Shown: positions 48,364 to 57,832, numbered from the stretch's first letter. The stretch: 64,000 nucleotides of DNA from Synechococcus sp. CBW1107 (GCF_015841355.1 NZ_CP064908.1:1612001-1676000); one strand, 5' to 3'. Notes: generated by a model not told the origin, from the sequence alone. Translations and numbers: made by a program.

Positions 48364-49701
48364 ATGACCTTTCCGACCCTGCTGCTCGAAATCGGCAACC
48401 ACAACGTGGAGGTGGCCGAAACCCTGATCGGCGTGGGCCGTTTCCTGCTGATTTTCCTGGCCGCGCGCACCCTGGCCGAGCTGATGGTGCGCCTGCAGCT
48501 CCCTACCATCCTCGGCGAGCTGGTGGCGGGCGTGCTGATCGGTCTCTCGGGCCTGCATCTGATCCTTCCACCGGACACCGGGGCGGAGCTGAGCAACTGG
48601 TTCACGTCCACCGTGGCCTCCCTCTCTTCGCTGCCGCCCGAGGCGGTCCAGTCGATCTACATCGAGACCTTCCCCAACCTGCAGGCGGTGGCCACCCTCG
48701 GCCTGTTCGCCCTGCTTTTCCTGACGGGGCTGGAGAGCGAGCTCGATGAGCTGATGGCGGTGGGAGCCCAGGCCACCACCGTGGCCTGCACGGGCGTGGC
48801 CCTGCCCTTCGCCCTCGGCACCTTCGGCCTGCTCTATTTCTTCCACGTGCCGCTGATTCCGGCCATTTTCGCCGGCGCCGCGATGACCGCCACCAGCATC
48901 GGCATCACGGCCAGTGTCTTCGGCGAACTCAAATACCTCAAGACCCGCGAGGGGCAGACGGTGATCGGCGCCGCCGTGCTCGATGACATTCTCGGCATCG
49001 TGATCCTGGCGGTGGTCGTGGCTGTGGCCGGCGGCGGTGCCCTCGAGGTGGGTCCGATCATCAAGTTGCTCCTGGCCGCGGCCCTGTTCGTCGGCGTCTC
49101 CCTCTTCCTGAGCCGCACGGCAGCCCCGGCCTTCGACTGGCTGCTGGATCTGCTCAAAGCCCCCGGCGAGGTGGTGGTGGCCTCCTTTGTGGTGCTCTGC
49201 GTCTGCTGTTTCGCCGCCCAGGCCATCGGTCTGGAGGCGGCCCTCGGGGCCTTCGCCGCCGGTCTGATCCTGAGCGGATCCCGCCACACCCACGCGATTC
49301 AGGAAACGGTGAAGCCGCTGGTGTCGCTGTTCGCCACCATCTTCTTCGTGCTGATCGGCACCAGCATGGACCTCACCGTGCTCAACCCGATGGACCCCGC
49401 CAACCGCCCAGGGCTGGTGATGGCCGCCTTCCTGCTGGTGGTCGCGATCATCGGCAAGGTGGCCTCAGGCTGGACCTATTTCAGCAAGGAGAAGACCAAC
49501 CGTCTGGTGGTCGGCATCGGCATGATGCCCCGCGGCGAGGTGGGCCTGATCTTCCTCGGTCTGGGCACCCAGGCCGGCCTGCTCACCCCGGCTCTGGAGG
49601 CGGCGATCCTGCTGATGGTGATCGGCACCACGTTCCTCTCACCGATCCTGCTGCGGCTTGTGCTCAGCCGCGAGGAGAAGCTGGCCGAGCAGCTGGCCTG
49701 A
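48364..49701 (+). CDS. Cation:proton antiporter, CPA2 family
   Basis: 445 residues and about twelve membrane segments. LPTILGELVAGVLIGLSGLHL, LFLTGLESELDELM, AAVLDDILGIVILAVVVA (with the paired aspartates of the ion site), GAFAAGLILSG and MMPRGEVGLIFLGLGTQAGLL mark a NapA/KefB-like Na+ or K+/H+ exchanger. No TrkA-N regulatory domain is attached. Confidence 0.9.
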   Translation: MTFPTLLLEIGNHNVEVAETLIGVGRFLLIFLAARTLAELMVRLQLPTILGELVAGVLIGLSGLHLILPPDTGAELSNWFTSTVASLSSLPPEAVQSIYIETFPNLQAVATLGLFALLFLTGLESELDELMAVGAQATTVACTGVALPFALGTFGLLYFFHVPLIPAIFAGAAMTATSIGITASVFGELKYLKTREGQTVIGAAVLDDILGIVILAVVVAVAGGGALEVGPIIKLLLAAALFVGVSLFLSRTAAPAFDWLLDLLKAPGEVVVASFVVLCVCCFAAQAIGLEAALGAFAAGLILSGSRHTHAIQETVKPLVSLFATIFFVLIGTSMDLTVLNPMDPANRPGLVMAAFLLVVAIIGKVASGWTYFSKEKTNRLVVGIGMMPRGEVGLIFLGLGTQAGLLTPALEAAILLMVIGTTFLSPILLRLVLSREEKLAEQLA

Positions 49702-49738
49702 TCCTGCGACCGTTTCAGCCGGCCAGGCCCGCGCCGGC

Positions 49739-50035
49739 TCAGCTCTCGTCGCGCCGTGAGGCCAGGGTCCAGAAGGCCCCGGCCAGCACAGCCATCAACC
49801 CCAGGCTGGCGGCCCAGCTGGGGCTCAGCACCCAGCTCAGCCCCAGCTGGGTGATCCCCCCCACGGCAAAGGCCAGCAGCACGCTGCTCAGCAGCAGCAC
49901 GATCTGACGCAGCCCATCGGAAAGCGGCCCCTCCGCCAGAGCTTCTTCCAGCCGGGACAGGGGCAGCGAGAGGGGCAGGTACAACGCCAGCGCCCACAGG
50001 GCCGTTCCCGGCAGCAGGCTGGACAGCTCGAGCAC
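49739..50035 (-). CDS. Small membrane protein of unknown function
   Basis: 98 residues with three predicted membrane segments (LLPGTALWALALYLPLSLPL, IVLLLSSVLLAFAVGGITQL, AASLGLMAVLAGAFWTLA) and a charged end RRDES. It lies between the antiporter and the divergent hydrolase. No family recognised; probably lineage-specific. Confidence 0.6.
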   Translation of the reverse strand: MLELSSLLPGTALWALALYLPLSLPLSRLEEALAEGPLSDGLRQIVLLLSSVLLAFAVGGITQLGLSWVLSPSWAASLGLMAVLAGAFWTLASRRDES

Positions 50036-50052
50036 GGAGCGAACCCCCCGAA

Positions 50053-50970
50053 GTGATCCCTAGCATCGACGACCAAGCCACACCTGCGTTGATCGGCCCT
50101 CGCTCCGAGCCCTGGACCCATGGAGGACACGGGGTCCATGCCCTGGCCAGCCGACCGGCTCAGCCCGAGGGCCCGGCTGTTCTGCTGGTGCATGGCTTCG
50201 GCGCCTCCACCGACCACTGGCGCTACAACATTCCCGTGCTGGCCGAGCGCCATGAGGTGCATGCCCTCGATCTGCTGGGCTTCGGCCGCAGTGCCAAGAC
50301 CCAGGGCCTGCCCTATGGAGGAGGTCTCTGGCGGGATCAGCTGGTGGCCTACGTGCGGGAGCGGATCGGCCGGCCCACGGTGCTGGTGGGCAATTCCCTC
50401 GGCGGCTTTGCCGCCCTGGCGGCGGGGGTGGCCCTGGGCCCCGATGCGGCCGGGGTGGTGCTGATCAATGCCGCCGGACCCTTCAGCGACGAGCAGGCCG
50501 AGCCGAAGGGCTGGGGCGCGATCACCAAGCGCACGATCGGCGGCGCCCTGTTGCGCAGTCCAGTGCTGCAGCGCCTGCTGTTCGAGAACCTGCGCCGCCC
50601 GGCGACGATCCGGCGCACCCTCAATCAGGTCTACATCGATCGCACCAACGTGAATGAGGAGCTGGTGGAGGCGATCCGGCGGCCCTCGCTGGATCCTGGG
50701 GCCTTCGGCGTGTTCCGCACCGTCTTTGACATCCCCCGTGGCCAGCCCCTGGACGAACTCTTCGCCCAGCTCCAGGCCCCTCTGCTGCTGCTCTGGGGGA
50801 TCCGCGACCCCTGGATCAACGCCGCCGGGCGCCGCGCCGCCTTCCAGCGCCATGCTCCAGCCGGCACCAGGGAGGTGGTGCTCGATGCCGGTCACTGTCC
50901 CCACGATGAAGTGCCCGAGCAGGTGAACGCTGCCCTGCTGGAGTGGCTCGCGAGCCTGCCCGATGCCTGA
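50053..50970 (+). CDS. Alpha/beta hydrolase
   Basis: 305 residues from a GTG. HGFGASTDHWRYNIPVLAERH is the oxyanion region, VGNSLGGFAAL contains the nucleophile serine, and VLDAGHCPHDEVPEQV contains the catalytic histidine. Similar proteins are common in cyanobacteria with unknown substrates. Six bases separate it from the aldose epimerase gene, suggesting an operon. Confidence 0.88.
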   Translation: MIPSIDDQATPALIGPRSEPWTHGGHGVHALASRPAQPEGPAVLLVHGFGASTDHWRYNIPVLAERHEVHALDLLGFGRSAKTQGLPYGGGLWRDQLVAYVRERIGRPTVLVGNSLGGFAALAAGVALGPDAAGVVLINAAGPFSDEQAEPKGWGAITKRTIGGALLRSPVLQRLLFENLRRPATIRRTLNQVYIDRTNVNEELVEAIRRPSLDPGAFGVFRTVFDIPRGQPLDELFAQLQAPLLLLWGIRDPWINAAGRRAAFQRHAPAGTREVVLDAGHCPHDEVPEQVNAALLEWLASLPDA

Positions 50971-50976
50971 GCTGCC

Positions 50977-51858
50977 ATGCCCCTGACCCACCGCACCACG
51001 CCTTACCCCCACTGGGAGTTCAGCACTGGGGCAGGCGGGGATCTCCTGCGGCTGGTGCCGGAGAGGGGCGGCCTGCTCAGCGGCTGGCGTTGCAACGGGC
51101 GAGAGCTGCTTTATCTCGATGAGGAGCGGTTCGCCGATCCGTCTCTCTCGGTGCGGGGCGGCATGCCGGTGCTGTTCCCGATCTGCGGCAACCTCCCCGC
51201 TGATCAGCTGCCGCTGCCGCAGGGCAGCTTCACGCTCAAGCAGCATGGCTTTGCCCGGGATCTGCCCTGGGAGCTCGAGGAGCTGGAGGTCGGGGACGGC
51301 GTGCGCCTGGGCCTGAGCGAGAGCCCCATCAGCCTGGCGATGTTCCCGTTCCCCTTCCGGCTGCAACTTGAGCTGCGTCCGGAGCCAGCGGCTCTGGCGA
51401 TCACGGTGCTGGTTCACAACTCCGGGTCGCAACCACTGCCGTTCGCCTTCGGATTGCACCCCTACTTCGCCGTGTCCTCCCTGGCCTCGACGGTGCTGCA
51501 GGGCCTGCCGGAGGAGTGCTTCGACCACGGCTCCATGGCGCCCGCTGCTACCGCCCCGCTGCTGGAGCTGCTCGAGCGGGGGGTGGATCTGCTGGTCGAG
51601 CCCGCTGGTCCGGTGCGCCTGCTGGATCAGCAGACGGGCCTGGCGTTGGAGCTGCAGGCCGAAGCCCCCTTCGATCTGGCGGTGGTCTGGAGCGATCCTC
51701 CCCGCTCGATGGTCTGCCTCGAGCCCTGGACGGCACCCCGGGGCGCTCTGGTGAGCGGTGAGCGGCGGCTGGTGCTGCCTCCCGGGCAGACCTGCCGGCT
51801 CGCCTGCCGTTACCAGCTCATCGAGGGTTCCGGGTTCAGCCCTGAGGATCAGGAGTGA
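50977..51858 (+). CDS. Aldose 1-epimerase (galactose mutarotase-like) family protein
   Basis: 293 residues of the galactose mutarotase-like fold: RGGMPVLFPICGNLPADQ, KQHGFARDLPW, FGLHPYFAVS and VCLEPWTAPRGAL carry the expected His/Glu residues. It may act on hexose-6-phosphates or free sugars. Last gene before the guanidine operon leader. Confidence 0.88.
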   Translation: MPLTHRTTPYPHWEFSTGAGGDLLRLVPERGGLLSGWRCNGRELLYLDEERFADPSLSVRGGMPVLFPICGNLPADQLPLPQGSFTLKQHGFARDLPWELEELEVGDGVRLGLSESPISLAMFPFPFRLQLELRPEPAALAITVLVHNSGSQPLPFAFGLHPYFAVSSLASTVLQGLPEECFDHGSMAPAATAPLLELLERGVDLLVEPAGPVRLLDQQTGLALELQAEAPFDLAVVWSDPPRSMVCLEPWTAPRGALVSGERRLVLPPGQTCRLACRYQLIEGSGFSPEDQE

Positions 51859-52031
51859 TCCAACACGGTCCCCCAGACCCATGTCTTGTTCAACATCCGA
51901 TGGGTGGGCGGGGATGGCATGGACTTCGTCCCTGAGGTGCCGCCCTTGGGCACTCGCTTCCAGGACAGGGAGTCTGGGGCGGACAGGCGGGATTCTCCGG
52001 CCTGTCGACCAGCCCCGGGATTCACGCCCTG
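51859..52031. other. Intergenic region upstream of the guanidine operon, nothing recognised
   Basis: First part of a 376-base stretch without a gene. I see no ORF with coding character, no repeat and no clear terminator for the aldose epimerase gene. The NtcA-like site and the riboswitch follow. Confidence 0.4.
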
Positions 52032-52073
52032 GTAGCGACCATCACAGCGCCAGGCTCCTGATGGGGTGAGGGT
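52032..52073 (+). promoter_or_regulatory. Possible NtcA-type promoter of the guanidine operon
   Basis: GTA-N8-CAC at 52032-52045 has the GT-N10-AC signature. Twenty-two bases later GAGGGT (52068-52073) sits at the -10 position but is a poor match to TAnnnT. Transcription would begin near 52080, just ahead of the riboswitch, which makes the arrangement sensible. By-eye match only. Confidence 0.38.
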
Positions 52074-52090
52074 TCGGAGGCGGAAGCAGC

Positions 52091-52204
52091 TTCTAGGGTT
52101 CCGGTTGGCGTCAGTTCGCTTCGGCGAGCCCGGCGCGGCGTCTGGTCCGAGAGAAGCTCACCGGGGTCACCCGGTTGCACGGAGGGATAAAAGCCCGGGA
52201 GACC
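52091..52204 (+). ncRNA. Guanidine-I riboswitch (ykkC type) leader
   Basis: The diagnostic blocks of the ykkC/guanidine-I aptamer appear in order: CTAGGGTTCCGG near 52093, CTGGTCCGAGAG at 52142-52153, and ACGGAGGGATAAAAGCCCGGGAGA ending near 52202. It lies about 30 bases ahead of a guanidine hydrolase gene, the expected target. The aptamer strand CACGGAGG (52178-52185) is exactly complementary to CCTCCGTG (52220-52227), giving a probable switching helix. Confidence 0.9.
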
Positions 52205-52234
52205 GCACCCCCCCCCCCACCTCCGTGTTGTGCC

Positions 52235-53440
52235 ATGACCGCATCTTCAGGCCCGGAAGGGGCCTTCGACCGTTGTATGCAGGCCTCGCCCGCTGGCCGC
52301 CAGGGCGCCGAGGCCCTTGAGAAGGAGGCCCGGCTGCCTCTCACCGGCTGGCAGCAGGAGGTGGATCAGGGCCTGCGCTATGGACTCGAAGCGGCCGAGA
52401 GCATCGTCGATCGGCGCATCTCCACCTTCTCCCGCGGTGAGCTGCCCCACTACGCGGGCATCAACACCTTCATGAAGGCGCCCTACATCGAAGACGTGTA
52501 TCGCGTCGGCGAGTTCGATGTGGCGATCCTGGGCGTGCCCCACGATTCCGGCACCACCTACCGTCCCGGCACCCGCTTCGGCCCCCAGGGCATCCGGCGC
52601 ATCTCGGCGCTCTACACGCCCTACAACTACGAAATGGGTGTGGATCTGCGCGAGTCGATCAGGCTCTGCGATGTCGGCGACATCTTCACGATCCCCGCCA
52701 ACAATGAGAAGAGTTTCGATCAGATCTCCAAGGGCGTGGCTCACGTGTTCGCGAGTGGCGCCTTCCCGATCATCCTCGGCGGCGATCATTCGATCGGCTT
52801 CCCCACCGTGCGCGGGGTCTGCCGTCACCTGGGTGACAAGAAAGTCGGCATCATCCACTTCGATCGTCATGTCGACACCCAGGAGATCGATCTCGACGAG
52901 CGCATGCACACCTGCCCCTGGTTCCATGCCACCAACATGGCCAACGCCCCGGCCCAGAACCTGGTGCAGTTGGGCATCGGCGGCTGGCAGGTGCCGCGCG
53001 AGGGGGTGAAGGTCTGCCGGGAGCGGGGCACCAACGTGCTCACGGTCACCGACATCTGCGACATGGGCCTGGAGGCGGCGGCTCAGTTCGCGATCGAGCG
53101 CGCCACCGATGGCACCGACTGCGTCTACATCTCCTTCGACATCGACTGCATCGATGCCGGCTTCGTGCCGGGTACGGGCTGGCCTGAGCCCGGCGGCCTG
53201 TTGCCGCGCGAAGCGCTCAAGCTGCTGGAGCTGATCGTGCGCAACGTGCCGGTCTGCGGCCTTGAGGTGGTGGAGGTGTCGCCCCCCTACGACATCAGCG
53301 ACATGACCTCGCTGATGGCCACGCGGGTGATCTGCGACACCATGGCTCATCTGGTGGTCAGCGGGCAGCTGCCGCGCAGGCAGCGCCCGGCCTGGCTGCA
53401 TGACACCTGCAACATGGCCGTCGATCAGGCGTGGAGGTGA
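52235..53440 (+). CDS. gdmH: Guanidine hydrolase GdmH (arginase/agmatinase family, Ni-dependent)
   Basis: 401 residues. Ureohydrolase fold with metal ligands H185 (GGDHSIGFP), D210, H212, D214 (FDRHVDTQ) and D302, D304 (SFDIDCID). Automated pipelines would call this agmatinase. The guanidine-I riboswitch, the HypA/HypB-like genes that follow, and the long N-terminal extension match the Synechocystis guanidine hydrolase, which splits guanidine to urea and ammonia using nickel. The ATG at 52235 is chosen, as an earlier TTG at 52175 lies inside the aptamer. No Shine-Dalgarno is seen. Confidence 0.88.
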   Translation: MTASSGPEGAFDRCMQASPAGRQGAEALEKEARLPLTGWQQEVDQGLRYGLEAAESIVDRRISTFSRGELPHYAGINTFMKAPYIEDVYRVGEFDVAILGVPHDSGTTYRPGTRFGPQGIRRISALYTPYNYEMGVDLRESIRLCDVGDIFTIPANNEKSFDQISKGVAHVFASGAFPIILGGDHSIGFPTVRGVCRHLGDKKVGIIHFDRHVDTQEIDLDERMHTCPWFHATNMANAPAQNLVQLGIGGWQVPREGVKVCRERGTNVLTVTDICDMGLEAAAQFAIERATDGTDCVYISFDIDCIDAGFVPGTGWPEPGGLLPREALKLLELIVRNVPVCGLEVVEVSPPYDISDMTSLMATRVICDTMAHLVVSGQLPRRQRPAWLHDTCNMAVDQAWR

Positions 53441-53443
53441 GCC

Positions 53444-53836
53444 ATGCATGAGGTCGACATGACCAAGTGCCTGCTGCTCTCCCTGCAGGAGTGGAAGCGT
53501 GGGCAGGAGCCCCAGACGCCGGTGGTGGCGGCGGTGCATCTCCAGGTGGGTGATTTCACCTGTGTGGAACCGGAGGCGCTGCGGTTCACCTTCGCCGCCG
53601 CGGTGAAGGGCACCTGGCTCGACGGCTCGACGCTCGAGATCGACACCGTTCCCCTCAGGGCCCGCTGCCTGGGCTGCTCCGATGTCTACGCCCCCGATCC
53701 CGAGCGGGCCTACCGCTCCCCCTGCTGCGATCGGCCCATGGAGGAGATCGTCAGCGGCCGCGAGCTGCGCATCCGCTCCGTCGATTACAGCCTGCCTCAG
53801 CAGATCTCAGATCCCGCTGCCGTTCCCTCGCGCTGA
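53444..53836 (+). CDS. ghaA: HypA-like nickel chaperone GhaA
   Basis: 130 residues. Begins MHE, with His2 as the nickel ligand of HypA proteins, and carries a zinc site in ARCLGCSDVY and SPCCDRPM. Starts three bases after gdmH. No hydrogenase gene is present in the window, so its client is expected to be the guanidine hydrolase, as for the Synechocystis GhaA protein. Confidence 0.85.
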   Translation: MHEVDMTKCLLLSLQEWKRGQEPQTPVVAAVHLQVGDFTCVEPEALRFTFAAAVKGTWLDGSTLEIDTVPLRARCLGCSDVYAPDPERAYRSPCCDRPMEEIVSGRELRIRSVDYSLPQQISDPAAVPSR

Positions 53837-53842
53837 TCCCCC

Positions 53843-54547
53843 ATGCACATGCCCCTCAGCGACACTCTCGGCCTGAACCTGATGGCCGCCAATCAGCACC
53901 AGGCGGAGCACAACCGCGAGCACTTCGAGGCCTGGAACCTGCTCTGCCTCAACGTGATGAGCAGCCCCGGCGCCGGCAAGACCTCCCTGCTGGAGCGCAC
54001 GATCACGGCTCTCGCGCCGCAGCTGGAGATGGCGGTGCTGGAGGGCGACATGACCACCCAGCTCGATGCCCAGCGCCTGGAAGCGGTGGGGGTACCGGTG
54101 GTGCCGATCACCACGGGTCGCGCCTGCCACCTCGATGCGGCGATGGTGAGCGGTGGCCTGCGCCAGCTCCGGGCTCAGCTCGACCCGGCCGCTCTCGATC
54201 TGCTCTGGGTGGAGAACGTGGGCAACCTGGTCTGTCCTGCTGAATTCGAGGTGGGCGAGCACCTCAAGGTGGCCCTCCTCAGCGTCACCGAAGGCGACGA
54301 CAAGCCACTCAAGTACCCGGTGATGTTCCGAGAGGCCGATTGCGTGCTGATCACCAAGGTGGATCTGCTCCCCTACCTGTCGGTCGAGGTGAGCCGCATC
54401 GAAGCGCACATCCGCGCGGTCAACCCTGAGGCTGTGGTCTTTCAGGTCTCGGCCAGCAGCGGCGCCGGGCTCGAGGACTGGATCCAGTGGGTGCTGACCA
54501 CCACCAGGGAGCACACCCGCGCGGCCGTGCTGGCGGAGGTGGGATGA
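53843..54547 (+). CDS. ghaB: HypB-like nickel-insertion GTPase GhaB
   Basis: 234 residues. P-loop in [15 protein letters not shown], then [47 protein letters not shown] and [12 protein letters not shown]. The N-terminus lacks the His-rich nickel store of some HypB proteins. It works with GhaA on GdmH. Its stop overlaps the next start as ATGA (54544-54547). Confidence 0.87.
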   Translation: MHMPLSDTLGLNLMAANQHQAEHNREHFEAWNLLCLNVMSSPGAGKTSLLERTITALAPQLEMAVLEGDMTTQLDAQRLEAVGVPVVPITTGRACHLDAAMVSGGLRQLRAQLDPAALDLLWVENVGNLVCPAEFEVGEHLKVALLSVTEGDDKPLKYPVMFREADCVLITKVDLLPYLSVEVSRIEAHIRAVNPEAVVFQVSASSGAGLEDWIQWVLTTTREHTRAAVLAEVG

Positions 54548-55932
54548 GCAGTCTGCATTCCCTGGTGTCGTCCTCCGATCCGCTCACGGAACCCCAGCTC
54601 AGCTGGCAGCAGCGCAAGCTCGATCTCCTCAGTCAGGGGGTGAGCTATGCCCTGGCGAGCTTCGTGGATCTGCACGGCACCAGCAAGGCCAAAGCGGTGC
54701 CTCTGGATCATTTCGAGGCGATGCTCGCTGGCTCGGAACTGTTCACCGGTGCCGCCCTCGATGGCGTCCCCCAGGACGTGAGCGACGACGAAGTGGCGGC
54801 GATCCCCGACCTGGCCACCGCCACGGTGTTGCCCTGGCGCCGCGATGTGGTCTGGCTGGCCAGCAGCCTGCATCTGCACGGGCAGCCCTTCGAGGCCTGC
54901 AGCCGCAACATTCTGATTCGTGCCCTCGCTGAAGCCCGGCGGATGGGGTTCCGCTTCAACCTCGGCATCGAGACCGAATTCTTCGTGCTGCGCCGTGGTG
55001 CCGATGGAGCCCTCCGGCCCGCCAGCTCCCGCGACACCCTCGAGAAACCCTGTTACGACCTCACCGGCCTGCTCGACAATCTGCCCTGGCTCGATGAGCT
55101 GGTGCAGGCGATGAATGATCTCGGCTGGGGGGTGTATTCCTTCGATCACGAAGATGGCAATGGGCAGTTCGAGACCGACTTCGCCTATGCCGAGGCGCTC
55201 ACCATGGCAGACCGCCTCACCTTCTTCCGGCTGATGCTCAAGGAGATCACCCACCGCCACGGGTTGATCGCCAGCTTCATGCCCAAACCCTTCAGTGATC
55301 GCACCGGCAGCGGCGCCCACTTCAACATGTCGCTGGCGGATCCGGCCACGGGACGAAATCTCTTCGCGGGCGACGCCCCTGGCAGCATCACCCCATTGGC
55401 GGAGCAGTTCATCGCCGGGGTCCTGCGCCATGCTCCGGCGATCTGCGCCGTGATCGCCCCCACGGTGAACAGCTACAAGCGTCTGGTGGCCCAGGGATCC
55501 ATGAGTGGCTTCACCTGGGCGCCGGTGTTCATCTGCTACGGCAACAACAACCGCACCAACATGCTGCGGATTCCATCCGCTGGCGGCCGGGTGGAATGCC
55601 GCGCGGCCGACAGTGCCTGTAATCCCTATCTCGGAGCAGCGATGATCCTCGCGGCCGGGCTGGAAGGCATCCGCGACGAGCTGGATCCTGGTTCACCCAA
55701 TCTCGTCAACGCCTACCGGCTCAGCCCCGAGCAGCGGGTCGGGAGGGGGTTGAAGGTTCTGCCACGAACCCTGGGTGAAGCCATCGAGGCCTTTGCCGCC
55801 GATCCACTTTCCCGCGCGGTGTTCGGTGATGCCATGGCTGACGCCTTCATCGACTACAAACGAGCCGAATGGGCCGAGTATCACGGCTGCGTGTCGGACT
55901 GGGAGCTGACGCGTTATCTCGAATTTCTCTGA
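54544..55932 (+). CDS. Glutamine synthetase-like ligase, type III glutamate--ammonia ligase (GlnT/GMAS group)
   Basis: 462 residues, far shorter than the true GSIII of about 720. It matches the proteins named type III glutamate--ammonia ligase, some of which make gamma-glutamylmethylamide. Landmarks are [83 protein letters not shown] and [19 protein letters not shown]. Coupled to ghaB, it may capture the released ammonia or glutamylate an amine or guanidine compound. Which one is not decidable here. Confidence 0.88.
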   Translation: MSSLHSLVSSSDPLTEPQLSWQQRKLDLLSQGVSYALASFVDLHGTSKAKAVPLDHFEAMLAGSELFTGAALDGVPQDVSDDEVAAIPDLATATVLPWRRDVVWLASSLHLHGQPFEACSRNILIRALAEARRMGFRFNLGIETEFFVLRRGADGALRPASSRDTLEKPCYDLTGLLDNLPWLDELVQAMNDLGWGVYSFDHEDGNGQFETDFAYAEALTMADRLTFFRLMLKEITHRHGLIASFMPKPFSDRTGSGAHFNMSLADPATGRNLFAGDAPGSITPLAEQFIAGVLRHAPAICAVIAPTVNSYKRLVAQGSMSGFTWAPVFICYGNNNRTNMLRIPSAGGRVECRAADSACNPYLGAAMILAAGLEGIRDELDPGSPNLVNAYRLSPEQRVGRGLKVLPRTLGEAIEAFAADPLSRAVFGDAMADAFIDYKRAEWAEYHGCVSDWELTRYLEFL

Positions 55933-56002
55933 GCCATCTCCACCACGCTTTTGTTTCTCCCAGTCCTTTATTCCTTTACAGCCTGTCTTCGCCACTCAAC
56001 CA

Positions 56003-57088
56003 ATGATCTCTAATCCGCACTCCGATCCCGGCTCCACCGCCAAACCTGCCGCCGCGCCCTCGCGTTCTCAGCAGCACCGGCCGCCCCATCCGCGCCGGCG
56101 CTTTCAACGTCTGCTCGGTTTTGGCCTGACGGCGCTGCTCGGCGGCGGACTGCTGGCCAGCTGCCAGAGCCCTCCGAAGCCGGGTGCCTCCCCCGTGCGC
56201 ATCGGCTACAGCGCCTGGCCCGGCTGGATTCCCTGGAAGGTCACCGAGGAGAAGGGCCTGTTCACCGCGGCGGGGGTGCCGGTGACCCTGCAGTGGTTCG
56301 ATGGCTACCTCGACTCAATCAATGCGCTCAACGCCGGCCAGCTCGATTGCAACAGCCAGACCCTCAACGACACGATCAGTTCGATCGCCGGAGGCGCCGA
56401 CCTGCGGGTGGTGCTCACCAATGACAACTCCACCGGGAACGACCAGATCATCGCCGCCCAGGGCATCAAGGACGTGACTCAGCTCAAGGGCCGCAAGGTG
56501 GCTGCGGAGGAGGGCACGGTCGATCACTACCTGTTGCTGCTGGGCCTCAAGAAAGCGGGCCTCTCATCCAAGGACATCGACTTCGTGCCGCTGGAAACGG
56601 GGGCGGCCGCAGCAGCTTTCGTGGCCGAGAAGGTGGATGCCGTGGGTGTGTTCGCTCCCTTCACCACCCAGGCGCTCAAGCGTGCCGGCAGCACAACCCT
56701 GGTGTCCTCCAAGGAGTTCCCCGGTGCCATCAGCGATCACCTGGTCTGCCGCACGGAGTTCGTCGAGAAGAACTCCGAGCAGCTGCAGAAGGTGGTGAAT
56801 GCCTGGTTCGCCACCCTCAAGGAGATCAAGGCCAATCCTGGCCCCAGCCTCACGATCCTGGCAGCCCGGGCTGGGGTGAGCGAGGCCGAATACAAGGAGT
56901 ACGACGCCGGCACCACGATCTTCACGCTCGAGCAGAACCGTGAGGCGCTCAAGCCGGGCAGCACCATGGCTTCGCTCCCCTTTGCCGCGGCCGAGATCAG
57001 CACCTTCCTGCAGGAGGTGGGACTGGCCAAGACACCGCCTGATCTCACCAAGCTCTTCGATGCGCGCTTCGTTGACGCGGCGCCATGA
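56003..57088 (+). CDS. ABC transporter substrate-binding lipoprotein, nitrate/sulfonate/taurine type
   Basis: 361 residues. Basic N-terminus, hydrophobic stretch and lipobox LLASC with Cys54. Body of the NMT1/SsuA-like family (IGYSAWPGWIPWKVTEEKGLF, NAGQLDCNSQTLNDTI, GAAAAAFVAEKVDAVGVFAPFTTQAL). In Synechocystis the genes after gdmH-ghaAB encode a similar importer thought to carry guanidine, so guanidine or a derivative is the likely substrate. Overlaps the permease gene. Confidence 0.88.
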   Translation: MISNPHSDPGSTAKPAAAPSRSQQHRPPHPRRRFQRLLGFGLTALLGGGLLASCQSPPKPGASPVRIGYSAWPGWIPWKVTEEKGLFTAAGVPVTLQWFDGYLDSINALNAGQLDCNSQTLNDTISSIAGGADLRVVLTNDNSTGNDQIIAAQGIKDVTQLKGRKVAAEEGTVDHYLLLLGLKKAGLSSKDIDFVPLETGAAAAAFVAEKVDAVGVFAPFTTQALKRAGSTTLVSSKEFPGAISDHLVCRTEFVEKNSEQLQKVVNAWFATLKEIKANPGPSLTILAARAGVSEAEYKEYDAGTTIFTLEQNREALKPGSTMASLPFAAAEISTFLQEVGLAKTPPDLTKLFDARFVDAAP

Positions 57089-57831
57089 GGAGTCCCTGGT
57101 TGCTCGGTCCCCTCGGGATCGGCGCGGTGCTGCTGGTCTGGTCGCTGATCAGTCTCAGCGGCGCGGTTGATCCCCTCTTTCTGCCGAGCCCGCCGGCGGT
57201 CTGGCAGGCCGCGAGTGATCAGTTCCAGGGCGGAATCCTGGTGGGTGATGCCATCGCCAGCATCCGGCGGGTGTTCCTGGGCTTCGCCCTCTCCGCGGCC
57301 CTGGCCCTGCCCCTGGGGATCGCCATGGGCAGCAATCCGCTGATCTGCCGCCTGCTGGAGCCGCTGCTGGGTCTGATCCGCTACATGCCGGCGCCAGCGT
57401 TCATCCCCCTGCTGATCATCTACTTCGGTCTGGGGGAGTTGCCCAAGGTGCTGCTGATCTTCGTCGGCACCTTCTTCTTCAACACCCTGATGATCATGGA
57501 TGCGGTGAAGTTCGTGCCGCCCGAGCTGATCGAGACGGCCCTCACCCTTGGAGGCCGTGGCCTGCCGATCCTCACCCGCGTGGTGGCCCCCTTCATCGCC
57601 CCCCAGGTGATTGATGCCTACCGCATCAACATGGCCTCGGCCTGGAACCTGGTGATCGTGGCCGAGCTGGTGGCCGCCAACGAAGGCCTGGGCAAGCGCA
57701 TCAGCCTGGCCCAGCGCTTCCTGCGCACCGATGAGATCTTCGTGGGCCTGATCGTGATCGGCCTGATCGGGCTGTTCATCGATCTGGGTTTCCGCTTTCT
57801 GCTGCGCCGCAGCTGCGCGTGGGCCAACTGA
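57085..57831 (+). CDS. ABC transporter permease, nitrate/sulfonate/taurine type
   Basis: 248 residues with about six membrane segments and the EAA-like loop (ALTLGGRGLPILTRVVAPFIAPQVIDAYRI). Family landmarks FLPSPPAVWQA and LIRYMPAPAFIPLLIIYFGLGE. Translationally coupled to the binding protein (ATGA at 57085-57088). Confidence 0.92.
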   Translation: MRSPWLLGPLGIGAVLLVWSLISLSGAVDPLFLPSPPAVWQAASDQFQGGILVGDAIASIRRVFLGFALSAALALPLGIAMGSNPLICRLLEPLLGLIRYMPAPAFIPLLIIYFGLGELPKVLLIFVGTFFFNTLMIMDAVKFVPPELIETALTLGGRGLPILTRVVAPFIAPQVIDAYRINMASAWNLVIVAELVAANEGLGKRISLAQRFLRTDEIFVGLIVIGLIGLFIDLGFRFLLRRSCAWAN

Positions 57832-57832
57832 C

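Noticed and set aside
52235-53440. Agmatinase
   Set aside because: The fold is the same, but the guanidine-I riboswitch and nickel-chaperone genes point to guanidine as substrate.
53444-54547. Hydrogenase maturation genes hypA and hypB
   Set aside because: No hydrogenase structural or other hyp gene is present; the genes are embedded in the guanidine operon.
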